DNA of 64,000 bases from Aspidapion aeneum (Eukaryota > Arthropoda > Insecta > Coleoptera > Brentidae), in contig OY755045.1 of the NCBI GenBank assembly GCA_963576565.1, forward strand, positions 40,630,667 to 40,694,666, read 5' to 3'. The notes under the pieces were generated by a model. It made no database searches and was not told the origin of the DNA. It worked only from the letters and a program-made list of their open reading frames with translations. Both the position numbers and the translations under genes were made by a program. Below are positions 22,158-33,339 of the stretch, in pieces; position 1 is the stretch's first letter; each line of letters begins with the position of its first letter.

Positions 22158-22324
22158 TCACCCTAATTCTGACACGTCGTAACCCAACTCAACAAAATTA
22201 TACAGAAATAATAAAAATTAGAAACAAATTACATAGGGTAAGCATTATGCGACTTATTAGAAATCGCGGGAATAACCTTTATATATGTTTTTTTTGGTTG
22301 CGAGAATTTAGCAGCTTCTAACCT
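22158..22324. other. Unassigned 167 bases beside the jockey 3' end
   Basis: This piece lies between the split I-like copy and the poly-T of the jockey-like element. It belongs to neither in an obvious way. It could be a separate insertion, or flanking DNA brought along with the jockey insertion. Confidence 0.5.
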
Positions 22325-22532
22325 TTTTTTTTTTTTTATTTGTCAACCACACTGTGTTTTTTTTATTACAATCTAGTCAGTAAGACTGATTAGCAATTTT
22401 GTTTTAACTTAATTTACTAGAAAAGTCAGATTTAAACTTAGGGTTCACTCAACAGTTCTCCCCGCTTTGTTTAGTCTGTAACTCACAATTGTGTTGTGTT
22501 TATAGCATTATTTTGTTTTATGTGTAATTCAC

Positions 22533-25190
22533 TTAGTTTACTAGCTCAAACGGCTTCACTCTTTTTAGTCGTCGAACTAGCATAGTATTGTCTAGAAACT
22601 GAATTGCTTCCACATTCACATGCCGATGGAGTCTATCTTCATCGCTTTTTGCGTACTTTTTTATAGTATCTGCTACAGTTTCGATTTTTAGATCTCGATG
22701 AAGGTCACTATTTCGAACGTACCAAGATGCATTCACAATGTTTCTTAATACTTTATTTTGAAATCTCTGTACAACTAGAATGTTACTCTCTTTAGCACAA
22801 CCCCATAGTTGAATACCATATGTCCATACTGGTTTCAGTATTTGTCTATAAAGCAGTAACTTATTATGAATTGTTAAATTGGACTTCCTTCCAATTAGCC
22901 AGTTCATTTTTCTTTACCTTATCTCAAGTTCTTCTTTTTTTTTCTTAACATGTGCTTTCCAGCGCAATTTGGCATCAAGTGTCATACCTAGATATTTTGC
23001 CTGATTCGAATATGGTACTGGAATGTTGTTAATTGTTATTTGTATGTGATTTATATTTTTGTTTGTAAAATCAACATGAATTGATTTGGTTTCATTTAAT
23101 TTTATTCGCCACTTTGTGGTCCAACTGTGAATTTGGGTGACTGCATCCTGAAGTTTTTCTATGCATTTTTCAATAGATTTTTCTACCGTCAATAAACCAG
23201 TATCATCGGCAAATGTTGCTAAGTGACAATTTTCTGGCTTTGGGATATCACAAGTGAATAATAAGTATAGATAAGGGCCTAGTACGCTACCCTGGGGCAC
23301 GCCTGCTTGAATTTCTCTTAAATTTGAGTATGAGTCTTCCTGTTTTACTCTAAAATGTCTATCAGATATGTATGATTCCAAAATATCCGAATACTGTTTT
23401 GGCAGAAACCTTTTTAGTTTAAAATTAAGGCCTTCATGCCACACTTTGTCAAATGCTTGTGCTACATCTAGAAAAACTGCAGAACAAACTTTTCCCTCTT
23501 TTAGTGCTTTTTCTATTATATTAGTAATTCTGTGTACTTGATCTATCGTGGAATGCTTGTCTCGAAAACCAAATTGATGAGATGGAATAATTTCTTGTCT
23601 TTCTATGATGGGTTTTATTCTTTTAAGCAATAATTTTTCATAGAGCTTGGATATAATTGGCAGCAAAGATATTGGCCTGTCAGATGACACGTCATGGAGT
23701 GGTTTTCCCGGTTTTGGAATCATGATAACTTCTGCAACTTTCCACAGTTTAGGTACATACCTAAGCCTAAAAGACGCATTAATTAGGTTGCATAGTTTTA
23801 CGATAGCTTTTCTGGGGAGTTGTTTTATGACTACCCCGTTAATAAGATCATACCCTGGGGCTTTTTTCGAATTAATATTTTTGATTTCTGTTAATATTTC
23901 TTTTGGTGATGTAAGCTTAATATGGTCCTCGATTTGATGGGGTTCATTTAAATGAAAGTGTTCATCTGGTGCTTCCTGGGGCTGAAATGTTTTTTCTAAA
24001 TGACTTGCAAAAATATCTGCTTTTTCTTCGTTACTCCTTGCCCACTGGTTGTTAGATTTTCGTATGGGTGGAATTTGGATAATTGGTCTTTTAAAATCTT
24101 TGGTTGCTTTCCAAAGGGAATAGTCGGTATTTTTATCATCTGTAAGTTCATTAAGAAAATGGTTAATAGATTAATTTTTTATTACTAGAATTTCTCGCCT
24201 AATGCGCTGCGTCATGTTGTTGAGATTTGTTTTGTCCAGAGGATCACGGCTTTCTTGCCACTTTCTTCTTAGTTTCCTTTTTTCCAATATAAGGTCTCTA
24301 ATTTCCTTTAGATAGTTTTTTCCCTTAAAAATTCTCTTTGGTTTTGGACTGTTTTCCCAAGCTGCTTGTTGAATATTTGTAACAAAATAATCAACTTCTT
24401 TATCGATTTGTTCTGGCGTTTGCAATGGTACTGATAGGTTTATTTTTTCTGACAGACTTTGTTTAAAACTAATCCAGTCAGTCAGTTTATTAACTAGTGA
24501 GATATTTGCTTCTTTCTTTATTATGTTTTTACTAAGAGTTAGAATAATAGGTGAATGATCTGAGTGTAAATCAAAACTTTCTTCTATATCTACAAAACTT
24601 AAAGATATATTTTTTACTATAAAAAAATCAATTAGATGTGGAATTTTTCCTGGATCTGTTGGATAGTATGTGGGCTTACCAGTTGATATCGGCTCACATT
24701 GATATTCACTAATAGCTTGCAAAAGTTTTCCTTTAGAATTCGTCAGTCTAGATCCCCAGTAGGTATTTTTTGCATTTAAGTCACCTCCAATTATAAAACG
24801 GTTTCCTAATTTTCTGAGAAAATTAAGATATTGATTTTTCTTTAGTAAGTGCCTTGGTGGTATATAGACAGCACTTATGACTAATGTATATGTTTTGGTT
24901 TTTACACTTACTAATGTAGCTTGAATCTCTATGGTTTTATATCCCATCTCCTCATAGTGTGATATATTTTCTTTAATTATTACAGCACTTCCCCCATGTG
25001 CAGTATTGCTAGGGTGAGTTGTATGATACACTTTATAACCTTTAAATTTAATGTGAGACTGGTTAGTGAAATGCGTTTCTGACACAAGACAGACGTCAAT
25101 TTTTTCTATGTCTAGAATAACTTGCAAGTCTTGCTGATGTTGCAAGAGACCATTGGCATTCCAAGCTAGGATTCTAAGATTACTGACCAT
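22533..25190 (-). pseudogene. Jockey-like ORF2: endonuclease and reverse transcriptase, two stop codons
   Basis: One frame of about 885 codons runs from ATG at 25190 to a stop at 22533, broken only by TAA at 24171 and TAA at 22914. The endonuclease comes first: LRILAWNANGLLQHQQDLQV, VCLVSETHF, GGSAVIIKE, FIIGGDLNAKNTYWGS, HLIDFFIV and HSDHSPIILTL. The reverse transcriptase follows: KKAPGYDLI, MIPKPGKPLHDVSSDRPISL, HQFGFRDKHSTIDQ, VFLDVAQAFDKVWHEGL (motif A), QAGVPQGSVLGPYLYLLFTC, LATFADDTGLL (motif C) and AKYLGMTLDAKLRWKAH. A thumb/C-terminal part with PVWTYGIQLWGCA closes it. All catalytic motifs are present. The few defects mark it as the youngest retroelement in the window. Confidence 0.93.
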
Positions 25191-25283
25191 TTTGAGGCAT
25201 ATTGGTAGCTCCGTTATTGCTACTTTCTTTTGATTTTGATTGATTTTGATGCAAAAATATGAATTTTCATTTTTTTTGGGTAT
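25191..25283 (-). pseudogene. 3' end of jockey-like ORF1
   Basis: The minus strand reads FLHQNQSKSKESSNNGATN and MPQNGQ before a TAA. The stop codon overlaps the ORF2 start by 11 bases, an arrangement common in two-ORF jockey-group elements. The nucleic-acid-binding part of ORF1 is missing because of 5' truncation. Confidence 0.65.
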
Positions 25284-25590
25284 CGATATAGAGTCTACAT
25301 TCGGTCCCTTCTGTTAGTCCCATTCTGTGCATGGGTACTCTCAGTCGACAGTGACCAGTAAAAAGATGATGTTCCTGGCTCTGTTTCTACAAGGTCCTTT
25401 AATGAACTCTTTAGAGTGAGCCAGTTCTGGTATATTTATCTAGTATTATTGGAAGCTATTCTCCATCCATTTTAATTTGGTTGGTTCGGGGCTGAAAAAT
25501 TCGGCAGATCCCGCTTCCCTCGCTGCTTGGTCTGCGGTCTCACTTCCCTCGTGCTTAGAATGCCTTGGTATCCATACCAATGACACAATT
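25284..25590 (-). pseudogene. I-like RNase H/C-terminal fragment (other part of the split copy)
   Basis: The plus strand shows ATAGAGTCTACATTCGGTCC, CCATTCTGTGCATGGGTACT, CAGTCGACAGTGACCAG and GGTCCTTTAATGAACTCTTT, the reverse complement of 8980-9515 in the relic at 8.5-9.7 kb. The RNase H tail near 25490-25575 corresponds to the FFGPEPALG region with GCTGAAAAATTCGGCAGATC. It continues the fragment at 21905-22157 across the jockey insertion. Confidence 0.85.
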
Positions 25591-25605
25591 TAAACAAAGG
25601 CAAAA

Positions 25606-26130
25606 CTTAATACGCAATCAAACAAGTTTTCGGTAAAAATAAGAGTGTTTTGTTTCTCTCGTATTTTTCCGTGGGTAGCTTGAAAGCTTAACCTCATAGG
25701 GGTCCAAGATCTAATGGACACCTAATAAGTGTTGACAGAACTGTTTCGTCCTTATGGGACTCTTCAGAACATTGCTTGGTCAATGTGACACTTTTGCTAA
25801 ATTAAGTATATGGTTTTGTCTCTCACCTTACTTTCTAGTGAGAAAACAAAATCATACACCCCACAAGAAGAGCCATCTACCGAAGTACGAAAGAAAACGG
25901 CTATATCATCGATCGATGAAAATATCGATTGAAAGAGATAATCCATCACGTGACCTACGACACACATTGCCTTTTTAGGTCAGATTCACGCTGATTGCGT
26001 TTATTCCGCTAGCAAGTTTACCCAACGGAGTTTAAAGCCAAATAATAAAAAATGTAAAATTAGGTACCCGTAACTTAAAAATCAAACAAGTTTTCGTGGC
26101 TAGTCGGGTAAAAATAAGGGTTTTTTGTTT
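25606..26130. repeat. AAACAAGTTTTCG dispersed repeat, copy 1
   Basis: It begins AATCAAACAAGTTTTCGGTA and passes through TCTCGTATTTTTCCGTGGGT, AGCTTGAAAGCTTAACCTCA, GTCCAAGATCTAATGGACAC, TTCGTCCTTATGGGACTC and CATCACGTGACCTACGACAC. It ends with a second AAATCAAACAAGTTTTCGTG near 26080. Similar sequence is at 33340-34015 and 50460-50800. No coding function is recognised; an open frame of 74 codons is not conserved in the other copies in a way that suggests selection. Confidence 0.75.
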
Positions 26131-26439
26131 ACGTTTCTATACCCCTCATAAGTAATAACATTATTTAGCCATTAGTTGTATAAACTGCTTATATTCTTTC
26201 TTAAAGTTTATTTTATATAAAAGCTTTTATTATAATATGGTTGGCTTTTTCGCTTTTTAAGATCCTGAACTCTTAAAATGTAAGAACAACAAACTTTAAA
26301 GTTCTCGTAACGAGCTTACGAGCTTTAAAGGCATTAGTGATCGATTTTATCTTTTACCGGCTAGTGCGGAATTCAATTTCTACGTTTTTATGGGAATTGG
26401 TGGTCATTTTCCAAACAATGTTACATTATTTTAACCGTC
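26131..26439. other. No recognised feature
   Basis: AT-rich spacer between a dispersed repeat and the PLE copy. No gene or repeat recognised. Confidence 0.4.
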
Positions 26440-26689
26440 TTCAAGTGTAAACTAAACAATCTAGTCTATGGGCTACTACTTATTTTACTTGGTGTGCAGT
26501 CAGGTGTGATGGCCCGCCCCCTTTCTTTAATCATAAGAAGCCTGTTTTCTTTAAGGACTGGTTTCTATATATTTAGTATGTCCGTGCTTGGTTGACTGAA
26601 AACTTCTTCATTCTGGATTATAAACGCAGCTTCAATAAACTTTAGTTTTCGCCAATGCGAATCCTTATGCAAAATTTAGCTTCTGACCA

Positions 26690-26890
26690 CTGAATCCTAT
26701 GATTTTTCAATATCCGCTAATTGGGTACTTTTTAGATGTTCATTTACTCTAACCCGAAGAGGGCGTTTCGTTTCACCTACATATGATTTACCACACTCAC
26801 ATGGGACTAATAAATACATTCCTTATTATTTGAGGGATTTTCTGGTGTTGTTTTAGTTATAAAACTCCTTTATACCTGTTTTAGAAAATT
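26690..26890 (-). pseudogene. PLE GIY-YIG endonuclease domain
   Basis: The minus strand gives VPCECGKSYVGETKRPLRVR and VNEHLKST, where C-G-K-S-Y-V-G-E corresponds to the YVG half of GIY-YIG plus the CCHH-like cysteines of PLE endonucleases, and R..R...H supplies the usual catalytic arginine and following residues. The upstream GIY strand is degraded. In PLEs this domain nicks target DNA for priming. Sister copies are read at 43745 (plus), 49915 (plus), 62080 (minus) and 8160 (minus). Confidence 0.8.
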
Positions 26891-26904
26891 CTGTAGTTCG
26901 CCAT

Positions 26905-28200
26905 CACTTTCTGGCCATATAATAAATGTCATCCATGTATCGTAGTCATAGTTTTGGTTTGACTCTTGCTATGTTGATCGCATGGTTCTCGAACCACTCC
27001 ATGTAGATGTTTGCTAGCACTGGCGAAAGAGACGAACCCATTATAAGTCCATCATTTTGTGCGTAAAACTTATCTTTCACTTGAAAGTAAAAGTTACAGA
27101 GACAGAGCTCTAACAAATCCATCACCCCCTCCACCAGTAGCGTTGTTCTCTCATGAAGTGTATCATCAGTTTGTAATCTGTTTTTAATATACTGAGTGAC
27201 TCATTTATTAGCAAGTTGGTGTAAAGACTTTCTACATCAAAACTTACAAATCGATCGTTGGGATCTAATTCGATCCTTTTTAAAATCTCGACAAAATGTT
27301 CCGAGTTTTTTGACAAAAGATTCGGACTTCCAGTAATGGTTGACTTATATCCAACAAAAACCTCGACAAAGTGTTGGTCGGTGAGTCCCTGAAGCTGGTA
27401 ATTGGTCGCAGTGGTCGGTATATCCTTCTTATGGATCTTTGGTAAACCATAGAAATGTAGTGCCTTACTGTGGTCTGGAGTACGGAGGGATCTAACGCCG
27501 TCCGAGATATTTTTAGCATACTTCTTCAATGTCCTGTAGATGCGTCCATCCATGTTTGTGGTTGGATCTTTTTGTAGTGTTTTGTGTTTGTGTGTTTTCT
27601 CCACAACTTCTTCAATCTTTCTGTTGTATGTCTCGACATCCATGATAACCGTCGCGTTTCCTTTGTCTTAATTGATTTGTCACTCTACAGGTTCCTGATT
27701 GCTCGTTGTTCTTGACTGCTGATGTTTGCCTTGTGTTGCTTCTTTCTGTCCAAGGTTGTTCTTACTTTATGGCGAAACTCATCAGCTTCTGGTTGAGGTA
27801 GACTAACGGTCTCTATTGCCGCAATAATGTCCAGTGGCGGTGTCTGTTTTGTGCAATGGCAAACTTAAGTCCTTTACTGAGTACCAATTCTTCCTTGGTC
27901 CTTAGATTTCTTTTTGAGATGTTCACTATAGTCCTTGGTATTGTTGAGATTGATCTGTCTTGAGTACGTGTCTGTAGTTTCTTCTATTTTTCTTGGTGAA
28001 TTGATGTTATCTTTTGTCTGTTGCACGTACTGTCAATTTTACTTATTATTGCCTCGTAGTCTTCCTCCCAAGTGTGTCGTCTAATTTCTTCGTCGTGTCG
28101 GTGTTGAGTTCGCTTTCCTCCATCGATGGTAACTGATTTGTGATCAGATTAGTGCTTGGCTGGTCCTCTTTAAGTTCTTTTTCGCTTTCACTCAACCGGA
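26905..28200 (-). pseudogene. PLE reverse transcriptase with N-terminal region
   Basis: The N-terminal part, in broken frames, shows NISKRNLRTKEELVLSKGLK with FAIAQ, the conserved start of PLE proteins, and ANISSQEQRAIRNL-like sequence. From 27643 the frame reads YNRKIEEVVEKTHKHKTLQK, ALHFYGLPKIHK, GSPNLLSKNSEHFVE, and RFVSFDVESLYTNLL (motif A). A second frame from 27134 continues with QNDGLIMGSSLSPVLANIYM (motif B) and KPKL, then a TGA at 26946-26948 in place of TGG. RYMDDIYYMA (motif C) follows at about 26920-26945. All palm motifs survive; one frameshift near 27125 and one stop disable the frame. Confidence 0.88.
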
Positions 28201-28220
28201 ATGACACCATTGTTGCGTGC

Positions 28221-29379
28221 CTCGCACAAGATTCCTGTCGTTCAACAAAACTATTTTTGCAATATTTAAAATAATTTTAGTCCAGATTCGGTTTTAAAAG
28301 TTTTGGAATGGGATTAAAATAACACTGCCCTATGCTAAGAAAATAGACCTATTTTAGTCGTCAAAAATAAGTTATTTGGGCCTAACTACCAAATTTTGCG
28401 ACAGTGTCTGTCTGTATATCTGCCTGTTTGTAACACAAAACCAGATTTTAACCAGATTTGGCACAAAAATTTTCGTCCCATGGTAAGGTTTTCACTTATA
28501 AGTGGGGGTGAGGGAGTATCGAAGGGGTAGAAAAAAAGGCTTTCAAACTTGGATTGTTAATTATATCTGTCACAACTGTTATTATCTATAAAAAAATGTT
28601 TAAAACATCAATTACATATTACGAACTACACCTAGTAGCTACCGAAATGCAGTTGCCAATTTAGATTGGGAACAGACACGAAGTATTTGTAAAAAGAATG
28701 TATTCATGGCATGACAGCAGCTAGAGAATGTACAGAAGTTTTTATACATTGGTGGAAATCTTCATTTTAAATAAAATTAAAGCTAGCTGAGCATCTAGAA
28801 TGTCTTTGATTCATTCATTGATTGATTTACGTAAATTTATTTTTATTTTTTTGATAAATAAACAAAAGCATCTTTGCATAGCAATAGACAATTTGGACAA
28901 AACACAAGTTTTAAACATCAGCATTTAAAAATCAATTTGAAAACCATTTTCAAATCTAGTGAAAAACTTTGACGTAAACGTGGAAATGATAATCCAAAAA
29001 GTCGTATTTAAATGAAGAATTTTTTAACACACCCTTCTACTTTTTAAACATTAATCGCAGAAAAATAAAAATAAATCTACACCGATTTTTACTTTCCTAG
29101 TTCATAAGGAAACATTTATAAATTATTTAACAGAAAAATTTAGGATTTTTGACCACTCTCTTCCCGCATTTGTTAAAAAAAGCACATTAAAAAAGGGATG
29201 TATTTTTTCGGCAAAAATTCACACATTGGGATTTTTATAGATCTTAATGCCTTCTAGTTACGAAAAAAGTATATCCTCGCATTTTCGTCGTTATGTCTGC
29301 TTTTTTCTAGTCGCATAACTTGTGAGGGCGTCAGCAAATCTTAACCCAATTTAGCAGTTAGTTATAGTTATTTCTCTAG
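28221..29379. other. No gene recognised
   Basis: The PLE ends near 28220. Around 28395-28470 is CAGTGTCTGTCTGTATATCT and GTTTGTAACACAAAACCAG, vaguely like the GTCCGTAACACG block of the 1875 MITE. Nothing else is identifiable. Confidence 0.4.
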
Positions 29380-31095
29380 CAATTGTGAAAAGAGGTACTT
29401 TACCGCACGTGACGGCAGCCGTCAAGGGTGTTACAAAAACTTTCCGCATCTTTAAGATACAATATTTTACCTAGGAGTACCTTTTTTTTTCAAAAAATTA
29501 AATTAAATTTATAAAGAAACATGTCAAATTAGACGAAATTATTGAAATGTAAACTAATATTGAAGCTGTCTTATTGACGCGTTGCTAAGGTTTCTAAGTG
29601 GTGCGCGAGCGGTAAACTTACCTTACCGCACGCGAGAAGGTTATAGTTATTTAGTTATTTACCTAACAACTGCAGAAAGTCATACTTTACCGCACGCAAC
29701 GGCAGTTGGCCGAACGACGCGGACCGGAGTTCGGTCAAGTCGTCAAGCGTGGTAAAGACACTTTCCGCATGTGTTAGGTACAATAATTTACCTATAAGTA
29801 CCTTTTTCTTCAAAAAATTGAATGCGGTTTATGAATAAATATGTCAAATTAAAACTGCTATCGTTGATCGTTATAGTTATTTACCTAACAAGTGTGAAAA
29901 GAGATACCTTACCGCACGTGACGGCAGCCGTCAAGGGTGGTAAAAAAACTTTTCACATGTGTAAAATACAATATTTTACCTATGAGAACCTTTTTTTTTA
30001 AATTAAATTAAATTTATAAATAAACATGTCAAATTAGACGAAATTATTGAAATCTAAACAAATATTGAAGCAATAAGCTGTCTTATTGATGCGTCTCTAA
30101 GGTTTCTAAGTGGTGCACGTGCGGTGAAGTAACTTTACCGTACGCGAGAAGGTTATAGTTATTTACCTAACAAATGCGGAAAGTAATACTTTACCGCACG
30201 CAACGGCAGTTGGCCAAACGACGCTGAGCGGAGTTCGGTCAAGCCGTGAAGGGTATCAAAGATACCTTCCGCATGTGTTAGGTACAATATTTTACCTATA
30301 AGTACCTTTTTTTTCAAAAAATTGAATGTGGTTTATAAATAAATATGTCAAATTATAACTGCTATCGTTGATCGTTATAGTTATTTACCTAACAAGTGTG
30401 AAAAGTGATACTTTACCGCACGTGACGGAAGCAGTCAAGGGTGGTAAAAAAACTATCCGCATGTGTAAAATACAATATTTTACCTATGAGTACCTTTTCT
30501 TTTCAAAAAATTAATTTAAATTTATAAATAAACATGTCAAATTAGACGAAATTATTGAAATGAAAACAAATATTGAAGCTGTCTTATTGATGCGTTGCTA
30601 AGGTTTCTAAGTGATGCGTGTACGGTAAAGTAACTTTACCGCACAGTGTGTGGAAAGTAATTAATTTACCGCACGCGAGTAGGTAATAGTTGTTTACCTA
30701 ACAAATGCGGAAAGTGATACTGTACCGCACGCGACGGCACTTGGCCGAATGACGTGGAGCGGAGTTCGATCAAGCCGTCAAGGGTGGTAAAGACACTTTC
30801 CGCATGTGTTAGGTACAATATTTTACCTATGAGTACCTTTTTTTTTCAAAAACTTGAATATAATTTATAAATAAACATGTCAAATTAGATGGAATTAAAA
30901 TGTAAACAAATTTTGAAGCTGTCTTAATGATGCGTTGCTAAGATTTTTAAGTGGTGCGCGTGCGGTAAAGTAACTTTACCGCACAGTGCGCAGTAAAGTA
31001 ATTACTTTACCGCACTCTAGTAGGTAAAGTAATTACTTGACCGCACTCTAGTAGGTAAAGTAATTACATTACCGCACTCTAGTAGGTAAAATATA
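29380..31095 (+). repeat. TTTACCGCAC tandem array, higher-order period about 505
   Basis: Two sub-blocks alternate: one with CGTGACGGCAGCCGTCAAGG (near 29408, 29918, 30421) and one with CAACGGCAGTTGGCC (near 29697, 30201, 30731). Spacing within each series is about 503-530 bases, so roughly three higher-order units are present. Each sub-block ends in ACCTATGAGTACC, a poly-T and AATATGTCAAATTA or AACATGTCAAATTA. Between blocks lie palindromes built from GGTAAAGTAACTTTACC flanked by GTGC/GCAC. No protein is encoded. Degraded dispersed copies lie at 4016-4860 and 11015-11240, both in the opposite orientation. Confidence 0.85.
30990..31092 (+). repeat. 31-base tandem repeat at the array edge
   Basis: CCGCACTCTAGTAGGTAAAG recurs at about 31010, 31041 and 31072 (period 31), each followed by TAATTAC and TTNACC. 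Each unit is built from the same palindromic core as the larger array, suggesting local expansion by slippage or unequal exchange. Confidence 0.85.
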
Positions 31096-31867
31096 TTATT
31101 GCTTATATCGAAAATAAAGCCTTCTAAGCTTCTAAGCTTTGCTTGTTTACGCCTTCCCAAAAAAAAATATTTCGTAAGGAGTGTTGGTTTAAAAAAATAT
31201 AAACCTATTTGCGGTATTTTAAATAGTTTAAATTATCATTGCAATTCTAAAATCATTTTTGCGTTTATGTAAAGTTTGTAGCAGTCTAAAAATGTGTCGG
31301 AGAAGCTTGGAATGTTCCGAAGAAGTTTCAATATATTCTAAAAAAGTCGGTTAACGGTTGCGCGGAGGCACCAGCGTATATAGAGGGGACCATGGGGCCC
31401 ACCTCCGCCCCCGAAATGGAAGAAACTTTACGGTTCTCTGGCGTCATTGACTTTACATCGCGTGGCAACTCAGTCGAAATTCTGCAAACGTAACATCCAC
31501 CTGCAACCCCCCCAAATTACTTTTTATATAACCCGGGGACCAGAAGTGAGCGAAGATTGAACAAAAATTAAGGAACGGAAACTTCAATGTTTTCTTACTT
31601 TCTGGCTTGTAAAACTTACCTTTGCGTTGAATAGTCAAATAAAAGCAGGTTATTGCGTTTTCGCGAATTTCTCGCTACGGTTTTATTGTTCAGTTCAGCT
31701 TCAATACCCAACTATACGGCTATTTTTCTTTTCATTTTCTTAATTTCCTCTTTATGTATGCACAAGACCGACAGACTCAGTCCAATATCCTACTGGTTTA
31801 CTATTTTTATAGGATAATTTCACACCTAACTGAATCATTGTTATTTAGAAACCTAAGGGACAGTTTA
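31096..31867. other. No recognised feature
   Basis: No gene recognised. A GC-rich passage near 31365-31425 (CCATGGGGCCCACCTCCGCC) stands out from the AT-rich background, without a clear partner. Confidence 0.4.
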
Positions 31868-33075
31868 GAAATGTAGCAGGTGACCTTATTGACAGTGGAA
31901 CTGTCAAATCAAGTGGCGAAAGCTTAAGCGTTGCAAGTTACCAATTTGGGCAACGACTTAGATAAATTATAAAAGTATTCAAAATTATTAAATTTATTGT
32001 TTATTACGATCTCACAAGGAAATTTGGCGGTTCTTGGAAAAAGTATATACTATAAGCGTTTTTGGTAATTATGTAAACAATGTAGGAATTCCTGCTCCAT
32101 TTTCTTCTTTAAACTTATCATTTTCAATTCTTTATATTTATTAAACAAATATCACATTTTACTATTATTAAACTTTTGTATTCTAATATTTACACTTTTT
32201 AAACTTTTAGGTTTTAGGAACCTTTTGTAGGTTTGTTGTCAATATATTTATCTAGCAGCATTTTAAACGTTGATTGAATAATATTATACAATCAACTGTT
32301 GAATTTACTTAATACTACCTTAGGTTTTGGGATTCTATTGATTAAAAATGCCGATTTTAGAAAAAAAAACAATATTTTAAAACACTGGAAACAACAATAA
32401 TAAAAAGGTTTACAATTAAAATAAAATAAAGACTAAAAGTAAAGAACAAAACAATTATGAATAACAAAGGTAATAGTTTTATCTAAGAGAAAATAATTGA
32501 CACAATGTAACATTTCCCCAGTCGAAAAAACCTCCTCTTAAACAAAACGAAGTGAAGCGTACAAAAACCAACTAACAAATGCTTGCTAACAATCTTCTTG
32601 TCTCAGCACAAAACAACCCTGCTTCATAGGAACCCATAGCTTGCCATTGATTCGGCCAAACTCTTATGCTAAATCACTCCACAAAGGAAGAAAAACTGTG
32701 CTGTAAACGCTCTAGACAAAGAGAAAAGACATCGACAAACAAACAAACGGTCACAAATTAAAATTACACATTGTGTTTTTTAAAAATTGAAAATAGTTTG
32801 TTAAATTTGATTCCAGTTACAAAAGATAAATTATTGTGATCTTAGTGGCTCAAAGGACAGGTTAGCCGAATACAACATTTATTAAAATACAGCGATCCTG
32901 AAAATATACTTAAAAACAAATTGCTGGTGTTGCCATAAATTTTACTTATTCTTAACCTAGTCTTACATGTAATTAATGCTTGTTGATGACGAAAACAATA
33001 TTTAATTTAAAATATTTAAAAACTTATAAATGGCTAAAATACCATGTATATATTCAAATCCCATTTTGTTACAGA
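31868..33075 (+). repeat. Unidentified 1.1-kb repeat, copy 1
   Basis: It starts near GACAGTGGAACTGTCAAATC and runs through GTTTATTACGATCTCACAAG, AACGTTGATTGAATAATATT, TGATTAAAAATGCCGATTTT, AATAATAAAAAGGTTTACAA and TTTGATTCCAGTTACAAAAG. It ends with TAACCTAGTCTTACATGTAA and TATAAATGGCTAAAATACCA. Copy 2 (34400-35440) is direct and copy 3 (35920-36480) is inverted. No open frame over 85 codons is shared, so it looks non-coding, perhaps a solo LTR-like or non-autonomous element. Confidence 0.8.
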
Positions 33076-33086
33076 AATAAATAAAA

Positions 33087-33151
33087 AAGGGATCAGCTGG
33101 CATACCACACTTGTAATCTCCATACACCTCAGAGCTTATTCTGATCCCTTT
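33087..33151. repeat. 65-base unit with AAAGGGATCAG ends
   Basis: AAAGGGATCAG at 33087-33097 is repeated inverted as CTGATCCCTTT at 33141-33151. It sits at the 3' edge of the first 1.1-kb repeat copy. Too short to classify. Confidence 0.6.
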
Positions 33152-33339
33152 CCTTTTTGAAACTTATAATACAGTTTGGTTACAGTGATGTTACGCCATT
33201 AAAATGCATTTTGTTTTAAATTTTCTTTTATCCCCAATACCGCACCCGTCTAATCGGCCAATTTTACTTTTTATTTAAATATGTAGTTGGGAAACTATGT
33301 CAAAAGTATTTAAAATATCTCAATACATACACTTTATAA

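Larger units (their letters stand above)
22325..25283 (-). mobile_element. Jockey-like non-LTR retrotransposon, nearly intact ORF2
   Basis: The minus-strand element ends in a poly-A tail (T run at 22325-22339 on the plus strand) with a 3' untranslated region of about 190 bases. Upstream are ORF2 (22533-25190) and the last ~30 codons of ORF1, whose stop overlaps the ORF2 start (ATGGTCAGTAA). It is 5'-truncated near 25283. It is nested in an I-like relic: the relic continues at 25284 exactly where 22157 left it. ATAT occurs at both edges, too short to prove a target duplication. Confidence 0.9.
26440..28220 (-). mobile_element. Penelope-like retroelement, best copy in the window
   Basis: On the minus strand the order is N-terminal region, reverse transcriptase, GIY-YIG endonuclease and a 3' segment ending near 26440. 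That order, and the motifs LPKIHK, FDVESLYTN, SSLSPVLANIYME and YMDD, identify a PLE, a retroelement class distinct from LTR and non-LTR elements. Only about 40-50 codons separate YMDD from the GIY-YIG region, much less than usual, so the thumb and linker are deleted. PLE fragments also occur at 6765, 7905, 35498, 43480, 44821, 48206, 49778, 51421 and 61747. Confidence 0.88.

Noticed and set aside
27280..27519. Second minus-strand frame within the PLE reverse transcriptase
   Set aside because: It overlaps the recognised PLE frame in another register and has no motif of its own.
29380..31095. CRISPR-like array
   Set aside because: Repeats are hundreds of bases long and palindromic, spacers are not unique, and there are no cas genes; the context is an animal genome.
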